Assembly: GCF_900184995.1 (NCBI RefSeq)
Contig: NZ_LT860098.1
Coordinates: 129,001 to 193,000, forward strand
Direction of reading: 5' to 3'
Source: Konateibacter massiliensis
GTDB taxonomy: Bacteria > Bacillota > Clostridia > Lachnospirales > Lachnospiraceae
DNA: 64,000 bases
Positions 8,360 to 16,916 of this stretch are shown piece after piece; the stretch's first letter is position 1; every line of letters begins with the position of its first letter. The notes under the pieces were generated by a model that ran no database searches, was not told the origin of the DNA, and saw only the letters and a program-made list of their open reading frames with translations. A program made the position numbers and the translations under genes.

Positions 8360-9187
8360 TTACTTCTTCCCAATTGGACTTACACCAGATGCCACCACAC
8401 CTCCGTCACACAGAATATCCGTACCCGTCAGATATCCTGCACTCTCGCTGGCGCAGTAGGCAAACAGGCTGGCAATTTCGTCCACCTGTCCAAATCGTTT
8501 CAACGCACTGTGCTTTGTGAAAGTGTCAGCCTCTTCTTTCTCCAAATTACCCATCGGTGTTTCAAAATTTCCCGGAGAAACGGATAATACCCTTGCCCCT
8601 TTCATACCAAATCGCGCGGCGTCCTGCCCTGCAAACCAAATTACAAAATGCTTGGATATGCCATAAGCAACACCTGCCCGTACTTTTTTCGGAAAAATAT
8701 TCACATGCTTCATCATCTTTTTCATAAAAAGCTCCGGATTTCGAATGCTGTATTTATATTTTTTCACCGGCATAACGATTTTGGGCGTCAGATAGGCGGA
8801 CATGGAGGAAACATCAATCATACAGGAGTCCTTCTCCATCACATGAAAAAAGGCATTGTTGATATATATTGTTCCCAGTGCATTTGCTTCCATAATCTGC
8901 TGTGCTGTTCCCATATGCGGAGACATACCGGCCGCATGAATCACCGCCGCTATACGCCCCTTTTCTTTCGCATGATTCGCAAGTTTTTCTACACTATCAT
9001 AATTCGATACATCACATGGGAAGGCTTCCACCTCAATCCCTTCTGCCTGTAGTTCATTTACGGCATTTTCAAGCTTATTGACACTTCTTCCGCATATAAT
9101 AATATAATGATCTTTTCCCATTAATTTAGCGGTTGCAAACCCCATTCCGCTTCCGCCGCCGGTTATTACACAAACATCTTTCATCAT
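8360..9187 (-). CDS. Short-chain dehydrogenase/reductase (SDR)
   Basis: About 275 residues. The Rossmann motif is TGGGSGMG (near residue 9-16), the adenine-pocket Asp is in CDVSNYDS, and the NNAG-equivalent is HAAG. The catalytic set is Ser in VSSMSAY and YGISK (Tyr-x3-Lys), and the C-terminal loop ends LTGTDILCDGGV. GGAGG sits four to eight bases before two adjacent ATGs (9187, 9184), which favours one of them over an ATG at 9197-9199 that would contain the ribosome binding site. An insertion rich in Lys/Met between Ser and Tyr (about 130-160) is longer than in typical family members. It follows another SDR gene by 48 bases, so the two probably form an operon. Substrate unknown. Confidence 0.88.
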   Translation of the reverse strand: MMKDVCVITGGGSGMGFATAKLMGKDHYIIICGRSVNKLENAVNELQAEGIEVEAFPCDVSNYDSVEKLANHAKEKGRIAAVIHAAGMSPHMGTAQQIMEANALGTIYINNAFFHVMEKDSCMIDVSSMSAYLTPKIVMPVKKYKYSIRNPELFMKKMMKHVNIFPKKVRAGVAYGISKHFVIWFAGQDAARFGMKGARVLSVSPGNFETPMGNLEKEEADTFTKHSALKRFGQVDEIASLFAYCASESAGYLTGTDILCDGGVVASGVSPIGKK

Positions 9188-9234
9188 CAATTCCTCCATA
9201 TTTAATCATTGCATTTATTGTCCAAGCCCAAATC

Positions 9235-10032
9235 CTAATGTTCCGATGCGTTCATCACTTTATTGATCATCTTCATGGCAAAGTTTGAATTCGCCTTATA
9301 CAGAAAATTCATGATATTGCAATCCTTTCCAATATAAAGACGGAGTTTTTTCTGTTCCATTGCTTTAATAATCAATTCAGCCGCTTTTGCAGGAGTCAGA
9401 ACCATATTGGCTTTACTGCTGTCAGTCGTTACCTTCGATTCAATATTAGAATTCTTTTTAATATCTGTTGCTATTCCCCCCGGTATTACAACAGATACAT
9501 TTACATTTGTCCCTTTCAGTTCCGATGAAAGCCCTTCTGTTAAAAGTTTTACCGCTGCCTTTGATGCCCCGTAAATACTTTGTCCCGGTACCGGTAAAAA
9601 TCCGCCCATACTGGAAACATTTACGATATGTGCTTCCGGACGTTTTAATAAATATGGCAGAAATGCTTTTACCATGTAAAGCGTTCCGTAAAAATTAATG
9701 TCCATCACTCTGTCAATTCGGTCCATCTCCAGTTCATTCAGATGAATAAACGGCTGGATAATCCCCGCATTATTAATAATTCCATCCACACTGCCATGTT
9801 CTTCTTCCACCGTTTTTGCAAAGGCAAAAACCGACTCCCTATTAGAAATATCTACAACATACGTAAATAATCGCTTACTATTTCCAGCTCTCTTAACAGT
9901 CTCCTTTAATGCCTCTTCATTGATATCTGCTGCAAAAACCGTAGCACCTTTTTCAAGCAATTGTAAAACCAGCTCCCTTCCTACGCCATTTCCTCCACCT
10001 GTTACAACAATATTTTTTCCTTGTGCTTTCAT
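9235..10032 (-). CDS. Short-chain dehydrogenase/reductase (SDR)
   Basis: 265 residues. It has the cofactor motif TGGGNGVG, an acidic residue after beta-2 (AADINEEA) that favours NAD(H), the structural NNAG, the catalytic Ser in VSSMGGF and YGASK. The C-terminal part (KKLRLYIGKDCNIMNFLYKANSNFAMKMINKVM) is the extended lid seen in SDRs acting on bulky or lipid-like substrates. GAGGAG precedes the start. It is the first gene of a probable two-gene SDR operon. A steroid or polyol substrate is possible, but nothing in the sequence fixes it. Confidence 0.88.
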   Translation of the reverse strand: MKAQGKNIVVTGGGNGVGRELVLQLLEKGATVFAADINEEALKETVKRAGNSKRLFTYVVDISNRESVFAFAKTVEEEHGSVDGIINNAGIIQPFIHLNELEMDRIDRVMDINFYGTLYMVKAFLPYLLKRPEAHIVNVSSMGGFLPVPGQSIYGASKAAVKLLTEGLSSELKGTNVNVSVVIPGGIATDIKKNSNIESKVTTDSSKANMVLTPAKAAELIIKAMEQKKLRLYIGKDCNIMNFLYKANSNFAMKMINKVMNASEH

Positions 10033-10214
10033 ACTATTTCTCCTCGTTATTGTTAATTTTTTAGAAAGTTATTTTTCAATCGTTCTCTGTATCATACTTC
10101 TTAAATATTTTAAATTGTTTCTATTTTGTTTGAGTTTTGTTAATTTGTTTTAAATCCATCACCTCTTGTTTGTTTTCTTTATTTTATTGTTAGAAGGTAA
10201 CATATAGGTAAACT

Positions 10215-10254
10215 AAAAAATGGAACCAAGAAAGGTTTCCCTATCTTGATTCCA
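10215..10254 (-). terminator. Terminator downstream of rtcB
   Basis: Minus strand stem GGAATCAAGATAGG / CCTTTCTTGGTTCC followed by TTTTTT. It closes the transcript of the RtcB gene and separates it from the SDR operon. The rest of the gap (10033-10214) is AT-rich and shows no gene. Confidence 0.8.
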
Positions 10255-10297
10255 CTTTATTTTCTTCTTCCATATGTTAGCGTTGAAAGGATGCTTC

Positions 10298-11500
10298 CTA
10301 GTTTGATGCTTTAAAATTATAAACTGGTTTCATCACATCAATGACATCTACGGTTTCTCTAATCACATCTATGATATCTGCAAGAGATTTATATGCCATC
10401 GGTGCCTCATCCAGTGTTGATTCATTTACTGATGTCGTGTAAACACCTGCCATTGTTGCTTTATAAGCTTCCATGCTCAATTTTTCTTTAGCACTTTTGC
10501 GAGACATTAATCTTCCCGCTCCATGTGGAGCGGAATAATTCCATTCGGGATTTCCTTTTCCTATTGCCAATACACTTCCATCTCTCATATTAATCGGAAT
10601 GAGTACCCTTTCTCCATTGTGGGCGGCAATTGCACCCTTTCGCAAAATCATTTCCTCTGTATCGATATAATTATGAATGGTGTGAAATCCTTCCATTCCC
10701 TTCATCCCGGTTCTTTCCAGAATAACTTCAGCTATTTTTTCACGGTTTTTGCGAGCAAATCTCTGGCAGATTTCCACATCATGAAGATAGTCTTCCAAAT
10801 AAGTTCCATATAGGAAGCAAAGGTCTTCCGGCGTAGTTGTGACTCTTGCAGTCCATGCGATTTCTTTCAGCGCCGCCTGTATCTCTTTTCTGTGTCCTGC
10901 TGCCTTATACTGTTGTATAATGGCATCTCTCTCCTGAAAATAGGTTTCTTTTCCCTTATCAAGGTCGATTGCAAGCTGTTGATAGATTTCTGCCACCTGC
11001 TTTCCCAGATTTCGGCTGCCCGTATGGATAACCAGATAATTTGTTCCATCCTCTGCGCAATCAACCTCGATAAAATGATTTCCTCCTCCAAGAGTGCCAA
11101 GGCTTCTCTCAAGCCTCTTGGTATCTCGTAGGCTTCTGTAACAGCGAAGCTCTGTCAAATCAAATTTCTCTTGCCGCCCTTCCCACACATTCTTACCGGA
11201 AGGCACAAAGTGAGCTGCTTCATCTAGCCTCGCAAAATCAATATCGCCTTTTCCAAGATTGACGGTGTACATGCCGCAGCCGATATCAACGCCTACAATA
11301 TTAGGCACTGCTTTGTCCAAAACAGTCATTGTTGTACCGATGGTACAGCCTTTTCCTGCATGTACATCCGGCATCACTCTTATCTTGCTGCCTTTTGTAA
11401 ACTCATAATCACACATTCTACGTATCTGCTCAATCGCCTCGTCCTCCACTACTTTGGCATAGCAGACGGCTGTGTTTATCTTTCCTTTTATTTCAAACAT
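10298..11500 (-). CDS. rtcB: RNA-splicing ligase RtcB family protein
   Basis: 400 residues. Conserved blocks are MPDVHAGKGCTIGTT (about 63-77), VGVDIGCGM with the metal-binding Asp and Cys, GGGNHFIE, HTGSRNLG and, near the C-terminus, SAPHGAGRLMSR, whose His is the guanylylated residue. RtcB joins 2',3'-cyclic phosphate or 3'-phosphate RNA ends to 5'-OH ends using GTP and Mn2+. At 400 residues it is the shorter bacterial form (RtcB2-like) rather than the roughly 480-residue archaeal type. The start has AAAGGAGGTT. It follows an OmpR-type two-component pair by only 32 bases, so it may be co-transcribed, linking RNA repair to that signal. Confidence 0.93.
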   Translation of the reverse strand: MFEIKGKINTAVCYAKVVEDEAIEQIRRMCDYEFTKGSKIRVMPDVHAGKGCTIGTTMTVLDKAVPNIVGVDIGCGMYTVNLGKGDIDFARLDEAAHFVPSGKNVWEGRQEKFDLTELRCYRSLRDTKRLERSLGTLGGGNHFIEVDCAEDGTNYLVIHTGSRNLGKQVAEIYQQLAIDLDKGKETYFQERDAIIQQYKAAGHRKEIQAALKEIAWTARVTTTPEDLCFLYGTYLEDYLHDVEICQRFARKNREKIAEVILERTGMKGMEGFHTIHNYIDTEEMILRKGAIAAHNGERVLIPINMRDGSVLAIGKGNPEWNYSAPHGAGRLMSRKSAKEKLSMEAYKATMAGVYTTSVNESTLDEAPMAYKSLADIIDVIRETVDVIDVMKPVYNFKASN

Positions 11501-11532
11501 TTTTTATAACCTCCTTTGGTATAAACTTTTTA

Positions 11533-12555
11533 TTATTTCACAAGTCTCACCGTAAAAGTACTCCCACACTCCAATTCACTTGTAACCAAAATACTGCCTG
11601 AGCACAATGCCACGATACGCGCCACAATCGACAATCCCAGACCGTAACCTCTTGTCGCATGGGAAGCATCTCCTTGATAATATTTTTCAAATATATGCTT
11701 CTTCGTCTCTTCATCCATCCCGATACCGCTGTCTGCAATATTAACACAAATCTCCTTTGGCGTCTCCTCAATAGAAATTGTAATCTCTCCACGCTCGGGT
11801 GTAAACTTGATGGCATTGTTAATCAAATTCATCCACACCTGCTGCAAAAGTTCGGGATTTCCGTAATAGTTCACGCTTGGCAAATCCATATCAAGCACAA
11901 TCTGCTTTTTTTCAAGTTCTCGAAAGAGGACAATCGCACATTTTTTCAATTGCTCATCTAGAGCAAATTCCTTTTTATCCGTCACAACCTGCTGCGCATC
12001 CAGCTTAGACAATAGCAGTGTGTTCTGGGAAAGCTCTGCAAGCCGTGCTGACTCCTCGGCAATAATTTGAAGATAGAGCTTTTGCTCTTCCTCGCTTATT
12101 TTCGTTTCCAAAAGTAATTCTGCGAAGCCTTGGATTGAGGTAATTGGCGTCTTAAATTCGTGTGAAAAATCGTTTACAAAATTCTGCATTTCCGTTCTTG
12201 TATTTTTTAGTTCCTTCACCATCTTATTAAAATTCCGGTAAATAACCTCGTATTCCCCCGCATGCTCAAATTCCAATTCTACATCAAGATTTCCTTCCGC
12301 AACCTCGGTAATTCCTATCAGTATTTTTTCCATTCTTGCTCTCAGAGTCTGGATAATTTTATATATGGCAAAGCCGATTGCAATCCCCATAACCGGTATC
12401 ATACCTAGCATAGAAATGGAGTTTTCCCGATCCATATGAAAGGTAAGCGTCGTCACAAGCCCGAACGCCATCACGGAGCTGATTATTATAATAATATAAA
12501 ACCACACTGCCCAGCCGATTACACCTATTTTCTTCGCTTCCTTTTTTCTTCTCAT
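11533..12555 (-). CDS. Sensor histidine kinase (HisKA/HATPase)
   Basis: 340 residues. Two membrane segments near the N-terminus (about 11-33 and 43-66) are separated by only a few residues, so there is almost no extracellular sensor. Then come HAMP-like sequence, the H-box FSHEFKTPITSIQGF (His near 130), N-box WMNLINNAIKFTPE, G1 ADSGIGMDEE and G2 RGYGLGLSI. This is an OmpR-class kinase of the membrane-sensing type, often tied to cell-envelope stress or antimicrobial peptides in Firmicutes. It overlaps the upstream response regulator by four bases (ATGA). Confidence 0.92.
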   Translation of the reverse strand: MRRKKEAKKIGVIGWAVWFYIIIIISSVMAFGLVTTLTFHMDRENSISMLGMIPVMGIAIGFAIYKIIQTLRARMEKILIGITEVAEGNLDVELEFEHAGEYEVIYRNFNKMVKELKNTRTEMQNFVNDFSHEFKTPITSIQGFAELLLETKISEEEQKLYLQIIAEESARLAELSQNTLLLSKLDAQQVVTDKKEFALDEQLKKCAIVLFRELEKKQIVLDMDLPSVNYYGNPELLQQVWMNLINNAIKFTPERGEITISIEETPKEICVNIADSGIGMDEETKKHIFEKYYQGDASHATRGYGLGLSIVARIVALCSGSILVTSELECGSTFTVRLVK

Positions 12556-13238
12556 AAGGACTCTTCGCTTTCCCGCAGCTCTGCCTTATAGCCAAGACCA
12601 CGCACCGTAATGATTTCAAACTCTCTGCAGTTCTCAAACTTATTGCGCAGGCGGTTGATATGAGTTTTTATCGTATTTTCATCGCTCTCGGTATCATATC
12701 CCCATATTTCATCCAGCAATTGTCCTTTTGTGAAAATCATGCCGGGATAGGAAAGAAATTTGTAAAGCAGGTCAAATTCTTTTTTTGCCAGCTCGATTTC
12801 CTCCTCCCCTGCCCGTACCTTATAGGTGGAAGCATCCAAAACCACATTTCCGACAGATATTTTATTTTCGCTGGCAATATTGGAGCGCCGAAGCAATGCC
12901 TTTATCCGCCACAAAAGCTCCTCATAGTCGATGGGTTTTGTCATATAATCATCAGTTCCCGAGGCAAAGCCTGTCTTCTTATCATCAAAAGAATGCATTG
13001 CCGTCAGCATAATAACGGGAATTGCGTTTCCCACTTCTCTCAACACTTTTACAAGATCATAACCATTGAGTCTTGGCATCTGTATATCGGCAATGATTAA
13101 GTCAATATGCTTGTGGTCAAGTATCTCCAACGCCTTTTCTCCGTCCTCTGCCTCCTCTACCTTATAGTAGGGCTTCAATCTGGCACTTGTCAAAAGCCTT
13201 GTATTTTTATCATCTTCTACAATCAATAAGGTTGCCAT
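12552..13238 (-). CDS. OmpR/PhoB-family response regulator
   Basis: 228 residues from MATLLIVEDD, which has AGGAGA nine bases upstream; an in-frame Met nine codons earlier has no such site. The receiver holds EDD, IADIQMP (phospho-Asp near 51), MLTA and MTKP. The C-terminal winged helix runs from about 130 (ELAKKEFDLLYKFLSYPGMIFTK; HINRLRNKFENC; TVRGLGYKAE). It is coupled to the overlapping kinase gene. The divergent upstream region contains paired 11-bp-spaced repeats that suit OmpR-family dimers, so it may control itself and the divergent NTF2-like gene. Confidence 0.93.
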   Translation of the reverse strand: MATLLIVEDDKNTRLLTSARLKPYYKVEEAEDGEKALEILDHKHIDLIIADIQMPRLNGYDLVKVLREVGNAIPVIMLTAMHSFDDKKTGFASGTDDYMTKPIDYEELLWRIKALLRRSNIASENKISVGNVVLDASTYKVRAGEEEIELAKKEFDLLYKFLSYPGMIFTKGQLLDEIWGYDTESDENTIKTHINRLRNKFENCREFEIITVRGLGYKAELRESEESL

Positions 13239-13354
13239 TATCCAAACCTCTCCTTTGGTTTTCATATTCTTTGATGAAAAGCAGTCATGTTAATCCTATT
13301 ATACACGCAATCGAAAGTCACGTAATCAAAATTCTGCTTTTGTTATCAAATTTA

Positions 13355-13427
13355 GTTTAGGATGGGGATGTAAACTAAAGGTAAACATGAAATTTGTAAA
13401 ATAATTTTAGAGTTTACCCTCAGTTTA
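13355..13427. promoter_or_regulatory. Paired 11-bp-periodic repeats, candidate response-regulator sites
   Basis: GTAAACTAAAGGTAAAC (13370-13386) holds two GTAAAC units 11 bases apart. GTTTACCCTCAGTTTA (13412-13427) holds the same unit twice, 11 bases apart, in the opposite orientation, and a further GTTTA lies at 13355. Tandem half-sites one helical turn apart are the usual OmpR-family binding layout. They lie in the 278-base gap between the response regulator and the divergent NTF2-like gene. Confidence 0.55.
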
Positions 13428-13516
13428 TTTTTAGGCAGTATTTTTATACGTGTAAATTGATACATGACAAACATATTCGCCGCCTATTAAGGTGTAGCTA
13501 AGAAAGGAGATTTTAT

Positions 13517-13915
13517 ATGAGTAATTTACAAGAGGCAATTAAAAATCGTTTAGAGACCGGATTCAAAAACTGGAATGGAGGCTATGACGGCTGGCTTGAA
13601 TGGTGCAACACCTTATATGAGCCTGATGCCCACTACAATGTATACGGACAGAGATGGACACTCCAGCAGTATAAAGACGCAATGGGACAGCTCTTCCAAG
13701 TATTTGATATGGATCTTGGCAATTTCGAAAACATGATCATCAACGAGGACTGGTGTGCAATCCGTTATAATGTTATCGTGACAAACAAGAAGACCGGCGA
13801 AAAGATTGAACAGCAGACAATGGAATTTGTACATTTCAAGGATAATCCTGAACCGATAGGTGCCAGAGTTATCGAGGGCTGGGCACTTTCCGACAAACAA
13901 CTTCACCTCAGCTAA
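13517..13915 (+). CDS. NTF2-like (SnoaL-type) protein
   Basis: 132 residues with the layout of the SnoaL/NTF2-like cone fold. A helical opening holds WLEWCNTLYEPDAHYNVYGQRWT, followed by a helix (QYKDAMGQLFQVFDM) and curved strands (DWCAIRYNVIVTNKKTGEKIEQQTMEFVHFKD, then ARVIEGWALSD). Members include polyketide cyclases, steroid isomerases and ligand carriers. The function here is unknown and no catalytic Asp/Tyr set can be assigned confidently. AGAAAGGAG precedes the start. It is transcribed alone, divergent from a two-component system, and ends at a strong terminator. Confidence 0.75.
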   Translation: MSNLQEAIKNRLETGFKNWNGGYDGWLEWCNTLYEPDAHYNVYGQRWTLQQYKDAMGQLFQVFDMDLGNFENMIINEDWCAIRYNVIVTNKKTGEKIEQQTMEFVHFKDNPEPIGARVIEGWALSDKQLHLS

Positions 13916-13970
13916 AACTTACGATACAAACAACATTACCCCTCAACATTTATTTCGACACTATACCAGA

Positions 13971-14005
13971 CAAGGAGAAGCCTCTTAGCGCTTCTCCTTG
14001 TTTTT
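13971..14005 (+). terminator. Rho-independent terminator
   Basis: CAAGGAGAAG (13971-13980) pairs perfectly with CTTCTCCTTG (13991-14000) and is followed by TTTTTATT. It ends the NTF2-like gene and faces the convergent reductase gene. Confidence 0.9.
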
Positions 14006-14022
14006 ATTCATAATAAGTAAAA

Positions 14023-14643
14023 CTAATCAATAAAATTTGTCATAACATATTCTTCATATTGTGGCAGAGCAACACCATTTTTTCTGCCGGCTTCGATGCA
14101 TTTGAGCAGCCATGCCATATTTTCACCTAAAGTTCTCATTGTCTGCATACCCTCTTCATCCTTTCTCACGTCCTCCGGTGTAAAGCCATGTACCTGATTC
14201 CAGTACTGGGAAGAGACAATCGGCATACTGCTGATTGTGAAATATTTATTGAGCTGGTCAAAAGCGGCTGTCGCTCCGCCCCTTCGACAGGCTACAACGG
14301 CTGCGCCCAGCTTTCCTGCCATAAGACCGCCGCCACTGTAAAACAGCCTATCCAAAAATGAGGTAATCTGTCCGCTTGCCGCTGCATAATGCACAGGTGA
14401 GCCGACGATGATTGCGTCAATGCTGTCCAGTTCTGCCAGCACCTTGTTAACTTGGTCATCGAATACGCATTTTCCTGCTTCATCGCAATACCCACAGGCA
14501 ATGCAGCCGGAAAGCGCACTTTTCCCTAAATATAGTATTTCTGTCTCTATATTGTGCTTGTGAAGGGTTTCTGTGATTTCCGAAAGAGCGGTGTAGGTAC
14601 AGCCGTGCTCATGCGGACTTCCGTTGATTAACAATACTTTCAT
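14023..14643 (-). CDS. NAD(P)H-dependent FMN reductase / flavodoxin-family protein
   Basis: 206 residues. The FMN phosphate loop is NGSPHEHGCTYTAL (about 7-20). A cysteine cluster, CIACGYCDEAGKC (47-59), resembles the iron-sulfur flavoprotein family, and the isoalloxazine loop is GSPVHYAAASGQITSFLDR. Such proteins pass electrons from NAD(P)H or ferredoxin to quinones or other acceptors. TAAGGAGGATTTACA precedes the ATG. It lies just downstream of a MerR regulator with an effector-binding domain, across a long hairpin, and may be its target. Confidence 0.85.
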   Translation of the reverse strand: MKVLLINGSPHEHGCTYTALSEITETLHKHNIETEILYLGKSALSGCIACGYCDEAGKCVFDDQVNKVLAELDSIDAIIVGSPVHYAAASGQITSFLDRLFYSGGGLMAGKLGAAVVACRRGGATAAFDQLNKYFTISSMPIVSSQYWNQVHGFTPEDVRKDEEGMQTMRTLGENMAWLLKCIEAGRKNGVALPQYEEYVMTNFID

Positions 14644-14762
14644 TGTAAATCCTCCTTATTTTTTGTGATACTATTATTATAGTTTAAATTAGGGAGGAAG
14701 AAAATATATACTTTTTTGTAATATAGTGGTCTTTTTCTGATGTAGTGTCTTTTTATATACTA

Positions 14763-14807
14763 ATAGGATTAAGGTGTCAACATTACTTTGTGACACCTTA
14801 ATCCTAT
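14763..14807. repeat. Perfect 17-bp inverted repeat
   Basis: ATAGGATTAAGGTGTCA (14763-14779) is exactly complementary to TGACACCTTAATCCTAT (14791-14807) across 11 bases. It begins four bases after the stop of the MerR gene. A transcript from that gene would fold a strong hairpin here, but no U-run follows, so termination is possible yet not canonical. Confidence 0.7.
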
Positions 14808-14810
14808 CCG

Positions 14811-15632
14811 TTAGTTTTTCTTCTTTACCGGATAGCAAACCTCTGTTACCAACTCATCCGGATTTTGTGTCTGAGCCGGACTTACATGGTAAATGCAAAA
14901 CATTGCACCGTTAAACTCATAATCATTATCACTGATCCAGTTTGCAATCGTATGGTTAACCGCCGTCAGCTGCTCATAGCTGCCCTTATAGGTTGCGGAA
15001 GCGACCTCTACGGCAGGCGCGTTCTTAAATACTACATTTTCCGTATCCTTGTAGCTTCCTTTCACCCCAAGCTGTATTTCCACATCCGCATCATTTTCCT
15101 TGTAGCCTTCATCATGGAAAACGGCAAGGCTATAGCAGTTATCCGCCATCTGTAAGTTCATCGCAGAGGTTTCCGTCATCAAAATGTTCCACAGCATTCC
15201 CTCTTGGTCATATGTCGTAATTACCTTTCTCACACTTGCTACATATCTCTCCGGTATTGTTTTTAATATCACATTATAATCCATAGCGTTTTCGTCCTTT
15301 CTCAGCCTTTCGATGGCTGTTTCAAGAAGCAGCAGACGGCGCTTTGCCTCCTCAACCTCCTCTTTCACTTCGGACTGCTTAACTGTCAAGAACTCTGCCA
15401 ACGCCTGCGGTTCATCATAGTTTTTCAATATTTCTGAAATCGCGGCAAGCCCGAATCCCATCGCTTTGAGCGCATTGATTCTTCCGGCAACAGGCAGTTG
15501 GTCCTCGCTGTAATAGCGGTAACCTGTAAAATGGTCTGTGCTTATCGGCACAAGGAGTCCTATCTCGTCATAATGGCGAAGCATTCGTATACTAATTCTT
15601 GAAAGTTTTGAAAAATCTCCTATTTTCAACAT
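14811..15632 (-). CDS. MerR regulator with GyrI-like effector-binding domain
   Basis: 273 residues. A MerR winged helix (KIGDFSKLSRISIRMLRHYDEIGLL) is followed by a coiled-coil linker (about 75-115) and a C-terminal GyrI-like domain (about 120-270: YNVILKTIPERYVASVRKVI, AVFHDEGY, CIYHVSPAQTQNPDELVTEVCYPV). This is the BmrR/TipA-like build, which binds hydrophobic or cationic drugs and activates resistance or detoxification genes. The start follows GAGGAAAAAAAT. Its own promoter has the 19-bp spacer expected of MerR targets. The FMN reductase downstream is a plausible co-regulated gene. Confidence 0.92.
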   Translation of the reverse strand: MLKIGDFSKLSRISIRMLRHYDEIGLLVPISTDHFTGYRYYSEDQLPVAGRINALKAMGFGLAAISEILKNYDEPQALAEFLTVKQSEVKEEVEEAKRRLLLLETAIERLRKDENAMDYNVILKTIPERYVASVRKVITTYDQEGMLWNILMTETSAMNLQMADNCYSLAVFHDEGYKENDADVEIQLGVKGSYKDTENVVFKNAPAVEVASATYKGSYEQLTAVNHTIANWISDNDYEFNGAMFCIYHVSPAQTQNPDELVTEVCYPVKKKN

Positions 15633-15673
15633 ATTTTTTTCCTCACATATATGTGTTTTTTGAGCTCAGTTAT

Positions 15674-15704
15674 AGTATAGAGTATACCACTATGTCAGAG
15701 TCAA
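15674..15704 (-). promoter_or_regulatory. MerR-type promoter with 19-bp spacer
   Basis: Minus strand TTGACT (15699-15704), 19 bases, TATACT (15674-15679). The spacer carries ATAG...CTAT half-sites around GTATAC. It reads into the MerR/GyrI-like gene at 15632, indicating autoregulation. Confidence 0.65.
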
Positions 15705-15725
15705 TAGATTATAAAAAGAATCAAC

Positions 15726-16892
15726 TTACTCTTTTAGCTTTTCTATCATTTCATCTCTCGTCATATAATTATCCCAAGAATATCCATCCACTGCACGGGA
15801 AGAATCAAATACTTCGTTCAAAGCACTCTTATATTCTTTTTCTGATTGTTTCTGTCCGTTCCATTCATATACATAAATCGGATTACCTGCCGAATCAAAA
15901 GTCAAGTTACTGTTATCTTCTGCTCCATAATAGCCTGCTGCCACTTGAACCATCTCTCCGTCTACAAGACTGTACACCAAATCATAGTAGTAATCCATAT
16001 TTCCTTCTGAATTACATAACAGGTTTTCTTTTTGAATATAAGAAAAGTAAAGTCTGTTTAACTGATACTTGTGAACCTCTCCATTATAATAATATACAAT
16101 CCTGCTTCCTGCCGCCTCAGAGTTTCCAATTTCTACAATCTCCGGAATATCATCCTCATCAAGATAGATGAAATCATAACCGTCAACTCCCTCGTCTGAG
16201 AGATTCACAGACTGCAGATAATCTATATAGGCATTCTTCCATGAGTCATCTGCGGTATTGGCTCCAAGAAAACCTAGGACTGACTTTACTGTTATTTCAT
16301 TCAAAGCAGAATTCGTTTCTTCTGACAGCTCTTTTTTCAGTGTAAAGCTTCCCGATGCACTTCCCTCATAAATTCTTGCTTCTGAATATCCGCTTCCAAC
16401 CTCCGCACCAGATGCGGGCGAATAACTGCAAATCACAATAATATCCTCGTAGCCGTCTCCATTGTAGTCGGGAAAGGATACCGCCTCTACCTGATTGAAA
16501 ATCTTGTTTGTTCTGATATTATTCTGGTACATTCCATCCAGAATTTGCAAAGCCGCACTATCATCAATTTTTCCAATCGTAAAAACTGCATCTGCCAGAG
16601 GATTCTCCTCTGTTACAGGCTCGTAAGAGGAAAACTGCACCTCGCCAAGAGGCTTTAATGATACCTGAAAAGTCTGGTCTGTAATCAGATTACCTAAAAC
16701 CAGACTTTCAGGCGCTTGTTCCTGCGGCTCCCCTTGAACCTCCTTCGTTTCCTCTGACTGCTCCTCATAAGCCTCCCCGGCTTCTTCTTCGGTTCCCACT
16801 TTTTCGTCGTTATTTGCCGTCTCTTTGCCACATGCAGATAAGCTGACTGCTATGCAAAGTGCAATAAAAAATGCAAATGTCTTGATTTTCAT
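15726..16892 (-). CDS. Lipoprotein with FG-GAP/EF-hand-like repeats
   Basis: 388 residues. A signal peptide ends in the lipobox LSAC (Cys 21), followed by a Glu-rich spacer (about 25-62), so the protein is probably lipid-anchored outside the membrane. Two calcium-loop-like segments, DYNGDGYEDIIVIC and DEDDIPEIVEIG, resemble FG-GAP/VCBS repeat loops. The role is unknown. It follows the alpha/alpha-toroid gene by 24 bases and is probably the last gene of the ABC-F operon. Nothing visible terminates transcription between it and the MerR promoter. Confidence 0.75.
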   Translation of the reverse strand: MKIKTFAFFIALCIAVSLSACGKETANNDEKVGTEEEAGEAYEEQSEETKEVQGEPQEQAPESLVLGNLITDQTFQVSLKPLGEVQFSSYEPVTEENPLADAVFTIGKIDDSAALQILDGMYQNNIRTNKIFNQVEAVSFPDYNGDGYEDIIVICSYSPASGAEVGSGYSEARIYEGSASGSFTLKKELSEETNSALNEITVKSVLGFLGANTADDSWKNAYIDYLQSVNLSDEGVDGYDFIYLDEDDIPEIVEIGNSEAAGSRIVYYYNGEVHKYQLNRLYFSYIQKENLLCNSEGNMDYYYDLVYSLVDGEMVQVAAGYYGAEDNSNLTFDSAGNPIYVYEWNGQKQSEKEYKSALNEVFDSSRAVDGYSWDNYMTRDEMIEKLKE

Positions 16893-16916
16893 AAATCTCT
16901 CCCGCCTTTATTAACC

